From Pseudaeromonas sharmana (GTDB lineage: Bacteria > Pseudomonadota > Gammaproteobacteria > Enterobacterales > Aeromonadaceae): 64,000 nucleotides of DNA. A program made the position numbers and the translations under genes. This document shows positions 34,179-42,250 of the stretch, piece by piece. Each line of letters starts with the position of its first letter. Within the stretch, counting starts at the first letter, position 1. The notes under the pieces are model-generated. The model had not been told where the DNA came from and made no database searches. It worked only from the letters and a program-made list of their open reading frames with translations. The DNA lies in assembly GCF_042649925.1 (NCBI RefSeq), contig NZ_JBHSAF010000015.1:248001-312000 (forward strand). Reading direction: 5' to 3'.

Positions 34179-34874
34179 ATGTTTGATTTCTCTATCATAC
34201 TGCAGGAGTGGCCGACGTATTTGCAGGGCCTGGGCAATACCATCTGGTTGGTGGCGGTCTCCCTGATTCTGGGGTTGACGATCGCTATCCCATTAGGTAT
34301 TTGCCGCAATAGCAGTAATCCGCTGTTGCGCCTACCTGCATGGGGCTATATCTATTTCTTCCGTGGCACGCCGATGCTGGTTCAACTGTTCATCATCTAT
34401 TATGGTGCTGCGCAGTGGGACGGACTGCGCGGTTCCTGGGCGTGGAACTGGTTCCAGGAGGCCTGGTTTTGCGCCTTGTTGTCGTTCACGTTGAATACGG
34501 CGGCCTATACGGCAGAAATCGTGCGGGGGGCGATCCGTACCATTCCCAGAGGCGAGGTGGAGGCGGCGACAGCGTATGGCATGACGCCATGGCAGACGAT
34601 GAAATGCATCATACTGCCCAGTGCGTTGCGTAGAGCGTTGCCGGCCTACAGCAACGAAGTCATCTTCATGCTGCATGGCTCGGCGATTGCCGGCATCATT
34701 ACCATCGTCGATCTGACGGGCGCGGCACGCATTATCAATGCCCGCTATTACAGTCCTTTTGAAGCCTTTATCACGGCCGGACTGCTGTACATGATGTTGA
34801 GCATGCTGATTGTCTGGGGCTTCCGCAAACTGGAAAACCGCTGGCATGCCCATCTTAGACCGCGCAGCGTCTAG
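34179..34874 (+). CDS. hisM: Basic amino acid ABC transporter, permease HisM-type
   Basis: 231 aa, second permease, pairing with the HisQ-type protein. Typical segments are YIYFFRGTPMLVQLFIIYYG, NTAAYTAEIVRGAIRTIPRG and the EAA loop EVEAATAYGMTPWQTMKCII. The ATG at 34179 lies 9 bases after the hisQ stop and has GAGG upstream. A terminator follows, so it closes the operon. Confidence 0.9.
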   Translation: MFDFSIILQEWPTYLQGLGNTIWLVAVSLILGLTIAIPLGICRNSSNPLLRLPAWGYIYFFRGTPMLVQLFIIYYGAAQWDGLRGSWAWNWFQEAWFCALLSFTLNTAAYTAEIVRGAIRTIPRGEVEAATAYGMTPWQTMKCIILPSALRRALPAYSNEVIFMLHGSAIAGIITIVDLTGAARIINARYYSPFEAFITAGLLYMMLSMLIVWGFRKLENRWHAHLRPRSV

Positions 34875-34892
34875 GTTTTCGCTGATCAGCTA

Positions 34893-34926
34893 GCGACGGC
34901 ATGTTACAATGCCGTCGTTCTTGTTT
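34893..34926 (+). terminator. Terminator of the amino acid transporter operon
   Basis: GCGACGGCAT-GTTACA-ATGCCGTCGT (34893-34918) followed by TCTTGTTTT. It lies 18 bases after the hisM stop. Confidence 0.7.
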
Positions 34927-34949
34927 TCGGGTCCTGCTAAGGAGCCATT

Positions 34950-36863
34950 TTGCGTCTCTGGTGTGTGCTCTTGTCGTGCTGTTTGTGGGTTGCCTTGCCT
35001 TTGCAGGCGGCGGAGCAGGTGTTGTTCGGTGCCGAGCCGGCGTGGCGTCAGATCGTCGACGTGCCGGATTCCTCTTCCCAATCCCCGGTGGGTGGCCAGC
35101 GCTATTTGCTGGTCGATCGCCAGTATTATCTGGACTCCAAAACGGTCCAGCGTTTCCAGCATTTTGTTATTCACATCACCAGCACGGAAGGTTTGGAAAA
35201 ATCTTCCCAACTGGCATTCGACTTCGATCCTGGCTACGAAACGCTGACCATTCATCGCATTCAGATCCGTCGCAATGGCAAGGTGCTTGATCGTTTGGAG
35301 CCGCAAGAGCTGCGTGTGTTCCAGCGTGAAGCCAATCTTGAGCGCTTTCTCTATTCAGGTATGCGTACCGCCTATCTGATCCTGCCGGATGTCAGGGTTG
35401 GTGACATTCTCGAATACAGTTATTCGTTACAAGGCAACAATCCGGTCATGGATGGCAAGTTCAGCGAGACGTTACCGCTGGAATGGGAAGTGCCCATCGA
35501 ACGCAGCAGTCTGCGCCTGGTGGTGGCGCCCAGTCGTTCATTGTTCTTTCAGGCGCCGAAAGATACTGACGTCAAGGTAATGGTCAGTGCGTCGTCAGGC
35601 GAGCGAGAGATCAGCTGGCGGCAGGAGCAAGTGCCTGCCGTTGAGTTGCAGGAAGATACCCCGCTCTGGTACATGCCCAACCGCTCCTTGAGTGTCAGTG
35701 AGTTCGCCAGTTGGGCTGATGTTGCCAGTTGGGCGAAACCGCTGTATGACGAAGGGGCAGCCATCGATCCCAGTGTGCAAGCGTTGGCTGACCAGTTGTC
35801 CTCCGGCAAGACACCATCACAAAAGTTGATGGCAGCCCTGCACTTCGTGCAGCAGGAAGTGCGGTATCTGGGGATGGAGGATGGCATTGGCTCCCATCGG
35901 CCACGCAAAGCGGCCGATACCCTCTATCGTCGCTATGGTGATTGCAAGGACAAAACAGTGTTGTTGATGGCGCTGCTCAAGGCCATGGGCTTCACGCCTG
36001 AAGCGGCCCTGGTGAGCCTTGATCGAGGCGCCACCTTACCGAATCAGCAGCCTTCCCCCTACCTGTTTGACCACGTGATCGTGACACTGATGTTGGATGG
36101 TAAACGCATCTGGCTGGATGGGACTGCGCTGAACCAGGGCAGCAACATCGATACGTTGGCTGTCCCCTATTTTCGTTACGCCTTGTTGGTGAACGATAAG
36201 ACAACCAGCTTGACGCCGATGGACAGCGAGTATCGCCCGGCAGAGGTTCGCGTCCGTCAAGAACTGACCCTGCAGAAGTCGCTGACCCAGCTCCGGGTCG
36301 ACAGCCTGTATTTAGGCGATCAGGCGGAGCAGCAACGCAGTCAGTGGCAAGTCAGCTCGATGCAGAGTCTGAGCCGCCGCTATGCTGAATACTATGGCCG
36401 CCTCTACGGCCAGTTGGAAGTCATCGGAGCCCCTCAAGTCAAGGATGATCGCGAGCGTAACGAATGGGAAATGTCGGAGCAGTATTTGATAGAGGGCGGT
36501 AGCCAGTCTGTCGCTCGGCATGGTCTCGACATTTATGCCGATCTACTTGACAGTTATCTCAAGGATCTGGATGCCAGTCGCACACAACCTCTGGCATTGA
36601 CTCCGCCGACCAGACTGCAGCAGGAGTTTATCGTCAATATGCCGAAGCCGGTATCGGTGGCGCCCTATCAGGTCAATTACGATAATGCCGTGTTCCGCTT
36701 CTCGATGCAGGTTGAGCCGCTCAGACCACAACAATTGCGGGTAACCTATCGGTATGAGAACCTGGTCGACAGCGTACCGATTGCCGAATTGGCGCGTTAT
36801 CGGGAAAATGTGCATCGCGCACGTGAACAGATGAGTCTGAATTTCACATTGCCGCTTCAGTAA
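34950..36863 (+). CDS. Exported DUF3857/transglutaminase-like protein
   Basis: 637 aa. A signal peptide (LWCVLLSCCLWVALPLQA, cleavage before AEQVL) directs it to the periplasm. A DUF3857 domain (about residues 50-220, with ILPDVRVGDILEYSYSL) precedes a transglutaminase-like domain whose triad is intact: Cys in YGDCKDKTVLLMALL, His in FDHVIVTL and Asp in IWLDGTAL. A beta-rich C-terminal region follows. Such proteins are thought to act on cell-envelope peptides, but no substrate is known. The start codon is TTG (34950), supported by AAGGAG 6 bases upstream; no ATG fits. It stands alone between terminators. Confidence 0.85.
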   Translation: MRLWCVLLSCCLWVALPLQAAEQVLFGAEPAWRQIVDVPDSSSQSPVGGQRYLLVDRQYYLDSKTVQRFQHFVIHITSTEGLEKSSQLAFDFDPGYETLTIHRIQIRRNGKVLDRLEPQELRVFQREANLERFLYSGMRTAYLILPDVRVGDILEYSYSLQGNNPVMDGKFSETLPLEWEVPIERSSLRLVVAPSRSLFFQAPKDTDVKVMVSASSGEREISWRQEQVPAVELQEDTPLWYMPNRSLSVSEFASWADVASWAKPLYDEGAAIDPSVQALADQLSSGKTPSQKLMAALHFVQQEVRYLGMEDGIGSHRPRKAADTLYRRYGDCKDKTVLLMALLKAMGFTPEAALVSLDRGATLPNQQPSPYLFDHVIVTLMLDGKRIWLDGTALNQGSNIDTLAVPYFRYALLVNDKTTSLTPMDSEYRPAEVRVRQELTLQKSLTQLRVDSLYLGDQAEQQRSQWQVSSMQSLSRRYAEYYGRLYGQLEVIGAPQVKDDRERNEWEMSEQYLIEGGSQSVARHGLDIYADLLDSYLKDLDASRTQPLALTPPTRLQQEFIVNMPKPVSVAPYQVNYDNAVFRFSMQVEPLRPQQLRVTYRYENLVDSVPIAELARYRENVHRAREQMSLNFTLPLQ

Positions 36864-36874
36864 AAGGCAGCTAA

Positions 36875-36903
36875 AACCAAGGGGTCAGAGTGACCCCTTG
36901 GTT
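36875..36903. terminator. Hairpin between the transglutaminase-like gene and xthA
   Basis: AACCAAGGGGTCA-GAG-TGACCCCTTGGTT, a 13-bp perfect stem between convergent genes. It has only weak T runs but probably serves both. Confidence 0.7.
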
Positions 36904-36921
36904 GTCTGTGACGTGACGCGC

Positions 36922-37731
36922 TTAGTCGGCAAATTGAGCCCAGATGGGTGCGTGGTCAGATGGTTTCTCGATTCCGCGCAACGGATAGTCGATGTCGCTG
37001 GCCTGCAGACGCTGCAACATCGAGGCAGTTGCCAAAATCAAGTCAATGCGCAGTCCGCGATTATCGTCAAACCCCTTGCTGCGATAATCAAACCAGCTGT
37101 AGCGTTCGCTGACGTTAGGGTGCTGGTGGCGGAAGGTATCCACCAGGCCCCAGTCCTGCAAGCGGGCCAGCCATTCGCGCTCCTCGGGAAGGAAGGAGCA
37201 CTTGCCCTCACGCAACCAACGTTTGCGGTTAGCTTCACCGATGCCAATGTCCAGGTCGGTGGGCGAGATGTTCAGATCGCCCATCACCAGCAGATCGTCG
37301 TCAACGGAGCAGTGCGTCAGCAGGTACTGCTGCAAGTCGGCATAGAACTTGGCTTTGGCAGGAAACTTCAGAGGGTGGTCGCGGCTCTCGCCTTGTGGGA
37401 AATAACCATTTAAGACCGTCAGCACCCGGCCGTTGGCCTGACTGTACTGGCCAATGATCATTCGGCGTTGGGCCTCTTCATCGTCCGTCGGGAAACCACG
37501 CTGAATAGACAAGGGCGTCTGTTTGCTCAGCAGTGCCACGCCATAGTGGGCCTTTTGACCATGGAAGCTGACGTGATAGCCCATGGCTTCCACCTCGGCC
37601 ACCGGAAAGGCATCATCATGCACTTTGATTTCCTGTAGCCCGATAATGTCAGGTTGCACGCTGTCAATCAGTGCCTGCAGTTGATGGAGTCTGGCTCTAA
37701 GGCCGTTGATATTAAAAGAAACAATCTTCAT
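36922..37731 (-). CDS. xthA: Exodeoxyribonuclease III
   Basis: 269 aa (268 in E. coli). AP endonuclease and 3'-5' exonuclease of base-excision repair. Key segments: SFNINGLRAR (Asn7), LQEIKVHDD (metal-binding Glu), NGYFPQGESRDHP (Tyr/His region), MGDLNISPTDLDIG (Asp/Asn) and GLRIDLIL and EKPSDHAPIWAQF (Asp-His). All catalytic residues are in place. It lies downstream of the response regulator-TPR gene on the same strand after a 27-base gap, so the two may be cotranscribed. Confidence 0.96.
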   Translation of the reverse strand: MKIVSFNINGLRARLHQLQALIDSVQPDIIGLQEIKVHDDAFPVAEVEAMGYHVSFHGQKAHYGVALLSKQTPLSIQRGFPTDDEEAQRRMIIGQYSQANGRVLTVLNGYFPQGESRDHPLKFPAKAKFYADLQQYLLTHCSVDDDLLVMGDLNISPTDLDIGIGEANRKRWLREGKCSFLPEEREWLARLQDWGLVDTFRHQHPNVSERYSWFDYRSKGFDDNRGLRIDLILATASMLQRLQASDIDYPLRGIEKPSDHAPIWAQFAD

Positions 37732-37758
37732 CGGGTCTTTATTCCAGGTTACAGCATG

Positions 37759-39432
37759 TTAGAGGAAGGCTTGCAGGTCTTCTTGCAATTTGCGTAAACG
37801 TTCGGTTTGTGCCGCATTGAGTGAAACCCCATCCAGCAGCGTCAGTGTGGCTTTGCATTCATCGACCAACTCTTCATTACCTTTCGGTAGGCCGCGTTGC
37901 TTGGTGAGCAGCAGTAATGCCTGCGCCTTGTTGAGTGCTGCGTTGGTGTTGGCCGGAGCCCGACGCAGTGCATCCCGGAAAAAGCCCACCGCTTCTTCGT
38001 AACGTCCTGCAGTATAAGCGCTGATCCCCAGCTCGTTGAGTTCACTGTATTTTTGTAATTTTTCTTGCTGGCCCTTGTCGTCGCGGATGGTGCGAATACA
38101 AGATTGCAACAAGGTATCCATGGCACCCTGATCGTCGAGGATCTGTTGCAGCTGATCGGCATATTCATACTCACCCAGCTGCGTAAAACCCAGTACCAGG
38201 TTGCTGATCAACGGCGCCGCCATGCTGGTGAGATCCTGTTGGTACGGTTGCATCGCCTTGTAGAGTTGCTTCTTGCCGCGCACTGTATCTCCGCGTACCA
38301 CCTGGACTCGAGCTCGGCAGATCTGCTCGAAGGCATCCAGATCGAAGTCGTTGTCGCTCAGCGAGCTACGGCAGCGGTATATGGCATTGTTGATCTGCTT
38401 TTGCAGGTTACTCAGGTGATAGGGGTCACCGGTGGATAAGGCATACAGGATCAGGCTGTGTACATAGCTGCCCAGCAGTTGGGCATTGCGACCGTGATCG
38501 TAGCGATGCAGATCCAGCATGGCGCTGAGCGAATCACGCGCCTTGAGATAGTCGCCTTTGGACAACGCAACCTCAGCCAGTTGACGATGCAACATCGAGG
38601 AGTGGGGGGAAATCTCGGTAGCCCGGGTCAGGGTGTCGATCGCCTCTTGGCCGGCACCATTGTCGAGTTGGGCCGCGGCGAGCCAGCGATAAGCCTCCAC
38701 CATTAAGGGGCGCAGTCGAAGGGCGGTATTCAGGTGGGCGATGGCATCTTCATACTGCCCGAGTAGATAGCAGGCCTTGCCAAGCCCCAAGCGCAACCAG
38801 CTGGACTCGCCAGCCGCCAGGCCGGCCCTGAGTACCCCGCGCGCCGCATTGATCTCGTCGAGATGGATATACATCTCGGCCATCAAGCAGCGGCAAAAGG
38901 TAGCATATCGGGAATTGGTGGCCAAAATCGGTTCGCAGACGCGAATCACGCGCCGGTAATCTTGTTTGTCCAGTGCTTCGAAGATCGGTTTGAGCTCTTG
39001 TTTGCGTTGCAATGCTCGTTGCAGGCGTAACCGCAGTTGCTCCTGCGAGAACGGCTTCATCATGTAGCCATCGGGTTCACTTTCAATCGCGCTGAGCACC
39101 ATGGCGCGGCTATTGTCACCGCTGATAATGAAGACCACCGAGTCGGCTGGTAGCCGGTGCTGTTCGCGCAAGAACTCCAGCAACTGGCGCCCATTTTCAC
39201 CATTTCCCAGGTTGTAGTCGATGAGATAGATATCGTATTGCTCTTTGCTGCAACGGCGACGCGTCTCTTCGGCATTGCTGAGAATAGTGATGCGATTGAA
39301 TCCAAGGTTTAACAGCATGGCCTTCATCAACACCTGAAACGAGCGCTGATCATCGACCAGCAAGACGCGCTGCTCGCGAAATTGCTGGGCTGTGCTCTGG
39401 GTCCTGCTGTCTTGTTCAGTCTGATCGTTCAT
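37759..39432 (-). CDS. Response regulator receiver fused to TPR repeats
   Basis: 557 aa. An N-terminal receiver domain (about residues 20-145) has the acidic pair in LLVDDQRSF, phosphoacceptor Asp in YLIDYNLGNGENG, Ser in IISGDNSRA and Lys in MMKPFSQEQL. The rest is helical tetratricopeptide repeats, the clearest being QYEDAIAHLNTALRLRPLMV, GQEAIDTLTRATEISPHSSM, then near the C-terminus GRYEEAVGFFRDALRRAPAN. There is no DNA-binding or enzymatic output domain, so phosphorylation probably governs protein contacts. The partner kinase is not in the window. The start at 39432 (MNDQTEQD) is preferred over 39468 although neither has a strong ribosome-binding site. It lies 125 bases downstream of four tRNA-Tyr genes. 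Confidence 0.85.
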   Translation of the reverse strand: MNDQTEQDSRTQSTAQQFREQRVLLVDDQRSFQVLMKAMLLNLGFNRITILSNAEETRRRCSKEQYDIYLIDYNLGNGENGRQLLEFLREQHRLPADSVVFIISGDNSRAMVLSAIESEPDGYMMKPFSQEQLRLRLQRALQRKQELKPIFEALDKQDYRRVIRVCEPILATNSRYATFCRCLMAEMYIHLDEINAARGVLRAGLAAGESSWLRLGLGKACYLLGQYEDAIAHLNTALRLRPLMVEAYRWLAAAQLDNGAGQEAIDTLTRATEISPHSSMLHRQLAEVALSKGDYLKARDSLSAMLDLHRYDHGRNAQLLGSYVHSLILYALSTGDPYHLSNLQKQINNAIYRCRSSLSDNDFDLDAFEQICRARVQVVRGDTVRGKKQLYKAMQPYQQDLTSMAAPLISNLVLGFTQLGEYEYADQLQQILDDQGAMDTLLQSCIRTIRDDKGQQEKLQKYSELNELGISAYTAGRYEEAVGFFRDALRRAPANTNAALNKAQALLLLTKQRGLPKGNEELVDECKATLTLLDGVSLNAAQTERLRKLQEDLQAFL

Positions 39433-39557
39433 CAGCGCTTCGATTCTGGTTCGGGGGCTGCGGGGCATGGCGATACTATAACGGAAAAGCGAACATAATG
39501 GGGAACAGCGACACGGAGTACGTAACGCTTTAGATTTTAAGGTGAAAAACAGAAAGA

Positions 39558-39642
39558 TGGTGGAGGGAGAAGGATTCGAACCTTCGAAGGCAGAGCCGTC
39601 AGATTTACAGTCTGATCCCTTTGGCCGCTCGGGAATCCCTCC
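39558..39642 (-). tRNA. tRNA-Tyr(GTA), last of 4 in transcription order
   Basis: 85 nt including CCA, class II tRNA with a long variable arm. Acceptor stem GGAGGGA/TCCCTCC, anticodon loop CTGTAAA with anticodon GTA. It appears identical to the three other copies. Confidence 0.96.
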
Positions 39643-39678
39643 ACAGAGAAACTGTGGACAGTATAGACAAGAGAAGAA

Positions 39679-39763
39679 TGGTGGAGGGAGAAGGATTCGA
39701 ACCTTCGAAGGCAGAGCCGTCAGATTTACAGTCTGATCCCTTTGGCCGCTCGGGAATCCCTCC
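39679..39763 (-). tRNA. tRNA-Tyr(GTA), third of 4
   Basis: 85 nt, same sequence as the other copies. A 36-base spacer separates it from the last copy. Confidence 0.96.
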
Positions 39764-39797
39764 ACAGAGAAACTGTGGCTTACAACAACAGGCAGGA

Positions 39798-39882
39798 TGG
39801 TGGAGGGAGAAGGATTCGAACCTTCGAAGGCAGAGCCGTCAGATTTACAGTCTGATCCCTTTGGCCGCTCGGGAATCCCTCC
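39798..39882 (-). tRNA. tRNA-Tyr(GTA), second of 4
   Basis: 85 nt, same sequence as the other copies. The spacer to the third copy is 34 bases and begins like the one after that copy (ACAGAGAAACTGTGG on the plus strand). Confidence 0.96.
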
Positions 39883-39911
39883 ACGGGATTACCTGTTGTG
39901 TGCACTTGAAA

Positions 39912-39996
39912 TGGTGGAGGGAGAAGGATTCGAACCTTCGAAGGCAGAGCCGTCAGATTTACAGTCTGATCCCTTTGGCCGCTCGGGAATCCCTCC
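39912..39996 (-). tRNA. tRNA-Tyr(GTA), first of 4
   Basis: 85 nt, same sequence as the other copies. It is nearest the promoter at 40012-40039. Confidence 0.96.
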
Positions 39997-40011
39997 ACAA
40001 GTGCGGGGCGC

Positions 40012-40039
40012 ATAGTAGCAGATTCTCCCCGCTTGTGAA
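40012..40039 (-). promoter_or_regulatory. Promoter of the tRNA-Tyr array
   Basis: On the minus strand, TTCACA (40039-40034), a 16-base spacer and TACTAT (40017-40012), followed by the GC-rich discriminator GCGCCCCGC. The GC-rich discriminator matches the tRNA-Ala promoter's in kind and suggests stringent control. Confidence 0.7.
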
Positions 40040-40124
40040 CCCCTGGCTTGCAAACTTTTTGCTAAAGCCAAGGCAAAACCTGCCGATAAACAATCAGATG
40101 CCTATTTTTCACACTTAAATAGCG

Positions 40125-40658
40125 ATGATTTCACACACACTGCGCGATCAACTGCTTATCGATGAGCTGCAACTGGGCCAGTCCCTGAACCAGGCGGTGC
40201 ATGATGGCCGGCGCGGCGATTTTGGTCTGCTGCTGTCGATGCTGTCGCCGGATGTGGAGGATCAGCCTTGGGTGGCGGACGCCTTGCCCAGCGCAACGGA
40301 GGCTACGGACTGGCGGCGCCGCTTTGAGCTGCCACGCGCCCGGCCCTTGCAAGCAGATGCCTTGAGTGCCGAGCGCGCCGTGGCTATCACGGCATCCGTA
40401 CAACACGGGGATCTGACCACTGCACGCCTGCTCGATTGTCTGGAGCCGGAACCCCTGTTGCGCCAACAGTATGCCCTCGATCCCTTGGTGTGGGAAAACA
40501 TGTCGCCGCTGATTCAGCAGAAGTATCAACTGGCGCGAGAAGGGGCGACGGTTGCGCGCGATCCGCTGGCGCAACTGCCTCCCGCAGCAATGCTGGATAC
40601 CATCTCGGCCGCCGTGGCGCAGCCGGATCTGGTGGTTCGCTACTTTGCTGCCGCCTGA
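40125..40658 (+). CDS. VC2046/SO_2500-like conserved protein
   Basis: 177 aa, soluble, no signal peptide. The N-terminal part LGQSLNQAVHDGRRGDFGLL then LSMLSPDV resembles the VC2046/SO_2500 family found in vibrios, Shewanella and Aeromonas, to my recollection. The function is unknown. The rest is helical, with the end AMLDTISAAVAQPDLVVRYF. There is no strong ribosome-binding site. It diverges from the tRNA-Tyr array. The frame-wide length and the family resemblance make it a real gene. Confidence 0.72.
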   Translation: MISHTLRDQLLIDELQLGQSLNQAVHDGRRGDFGLLLSMLSPDVEDQPWVADALPSATEATDWRRRFELPRARPLQADALSAERAVAITASVQHGDLTTARLLDCLEPEPLLRQQYALDPLVWENMSPLIQQKYQLAREGATVARDPLAQLPPAAMLDTISAAVAQPDLVVRYFAAA

Positions 40659-40870
40659 ACGCTGTTTCTGACAGTTAACCGTGGCTTCCCTCGACTTCCC
40701 ATTCGTATTCCTGTCGTAGTCTCAAATAGCGCTGTTTCTGATGCGAGCGAAACGAGCTGCTGGTTATTTCACCTATCATCTAGATAAATCCCATGCTGAT
40801 CACATGGGCATGCGATAAAATTCCGCCTACGCAACACCAACACATAGACATAACAATGAAGGAAGCTTGC

Positions 40871-42154
40871 ATGCAGAACACCTGGCCGATCGAGTGGGAC
40901 ACCCTGATCGAGATTTTACGCCGTGAAGTCAAACCGGCGCTGGGATGTACCGAACCGATCGCCGTCGCGTTGGCCGCCGCCCATTGTCGTGAGCGACTGG
41001 GGGCTGTGCCTGAGCGTCTGCAGGTATGGGTCAGCGGTAATTTGTTCAAGAATGGCATGGGCGTCGGTGTGCCTGGTACCGGCATGACCGGCTTGCCGAT
41101 CGCCGCTGCCGTGGGCGCGGTGGCAGGGGTTGCCAGCGCTGGGCTCGAGGTACTGAAGGCGATTTCTTCAGCCGATGTTGACCGGGCGCGCAACTTGTTG
41201 GCGCAGACGCAAATTGATGTCAAGGACGTGCCCGAGGTGTTGTATGTCGAGGTGCTGGCCACGCACGATAAGCAGCAGGTGCGTTGCGTGATCTGTACCG
41301 ACCACACGCGTGTGGTGTTGCTGGAGCACAACGGCGAAGTGGTGCAGCAACAGAGTCGCGAGCCAGGAGTGGCGGTGCAACATGCACCACGGTTGTCACT
41401 CGGTGCCATCATCGATTTTGCCTGCCAGGTGCCCTATGACCGTATTGCCTTTATCCGTGAGGCGGCCGAATTGAATCAGGCGTTGGCCGATGAGGGGCTG
41501 CGTGGTTACGGTCTGAGCATAGGGCGCATGCTGACCGAACAGATCGAGCGGCGTCTACTTTCCGACGATCTGATGACGCTGGCGATGCGCCTGGCTTCGG
41601 CGGCGTCCGATGCCCGTATGGATGGTGCCATGTTACCGGCGATGTCCAATTCCGGCTCTGGCAACCAGGGCATCGCGGCCACCATGCCGGTCGTTGCCGC
41701 GGCGCGCTTTCTCGGCGCCGATGATGAGCGCCTGTGTCGGGCGCTGGTGATGAGTCACCTGCTGGCCATTCATATCAAGACCTATCAGAACAAACTCTCC
41801 GCACTGTGTGCCGCCAGTACTGCGGCGATGGGGGCGGGAGCCGCCATTACCTGGTTGCTGGGGGGGAATCCGCAGCAAATCAGCCTGTGCATCAACAACA
41901 TGATCGGTGACGTGGCCGGCATCATCTGCGATGGCGCCGGCAGCGCCTGCTCGATGAAGGTCTCAACCTCGGCCTCGGCGGCGGTGAAGGCAGCGTTGAT
42001 GGCAGTGAACGGTTTTGGCGTCTCCGCGCGCGAAGGGATTGTCTGTGACGATGCCGAGCAGACAATCGCCAATCTGGGACACCTCAGTCGTGAAGGGATG
42101 CAGCAGACCGATCAGCAGATCATCGCCATCATGCGCGCCAAACAGGCGCAATGA
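40871..42154 (+). CDS. cyuA: L-cysteine desulfidase CyuA / serine dehydratase-like (YhaM, UPF0597)
   Basis: 427 aa (436 in E. coli). An iron-sulfur enzyme that breaks L-cysteine into pyruvate, ammonia and sulfide. The cluster cysteines are expected in KPALGCTEPIAVALA near the N-terminus and in LCINNMIGDVAGIICDGAG then SACSMKVS near residue 345. MDGAMLPAMSNSGSGNQGIA is the substrate loop of the L-serine dehydratase superfamily. The start at 40871 has AAGGAAG upstream; an ATG five codons earlier is less likely. No cyuR or cyuP gene is adjacent. Confidence 0.9.
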   Translation: MQNTWPIEWDTLIEILRREVKPALGCTEPIAVALAAAHCRERLGAVPERLQVWVSGNLFKNGMGVGVPGTGMTGLPIAAAVGAVAGVASAGLEVLKAISSADVDRARNLLAQTQIDVKDVPEVLYVEVLATHDKQQVRCVICTDHTRVVLLEHNGEVVQQQSREPGVAVQHAPRLSLGAIIDFACQVPYDRIAFIREAAELNQALADEGLRGYGLSIGRMLTEQIERRLLSDDLMTLAMRLASAASDARMDGAMLPAMSNSGSGNQGIAATMPVVAAARFLGADDERLCRALVMSHLLAIHIKTYQNKLSALCAASTAAMGAGAAITWLLGGNPQQISLCINNMIGDVAGIICDGAGSACSMKVSTSASAAVKAALMAVNGFGVSAREGIVCDDAEQTIANLGHLSREGMQQTDQQIIAIMRAKQAQ

Positions 42155-42250
42155 ACCGGTCACCGCCGGTGAATACGGTGCCGGATCAAGGGGGCGGGCT
42201 GGCGCCGCTGCTATACTCGCCGCCGTTTTGACGAGGGGATTGGAGAAGGC

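Noticed and set aside
39542..40118. Frames with repeated identical peptide segments that look like a repeat protein
   Set aside because: The repeats are translations of the four tRNA-Tyr genes.
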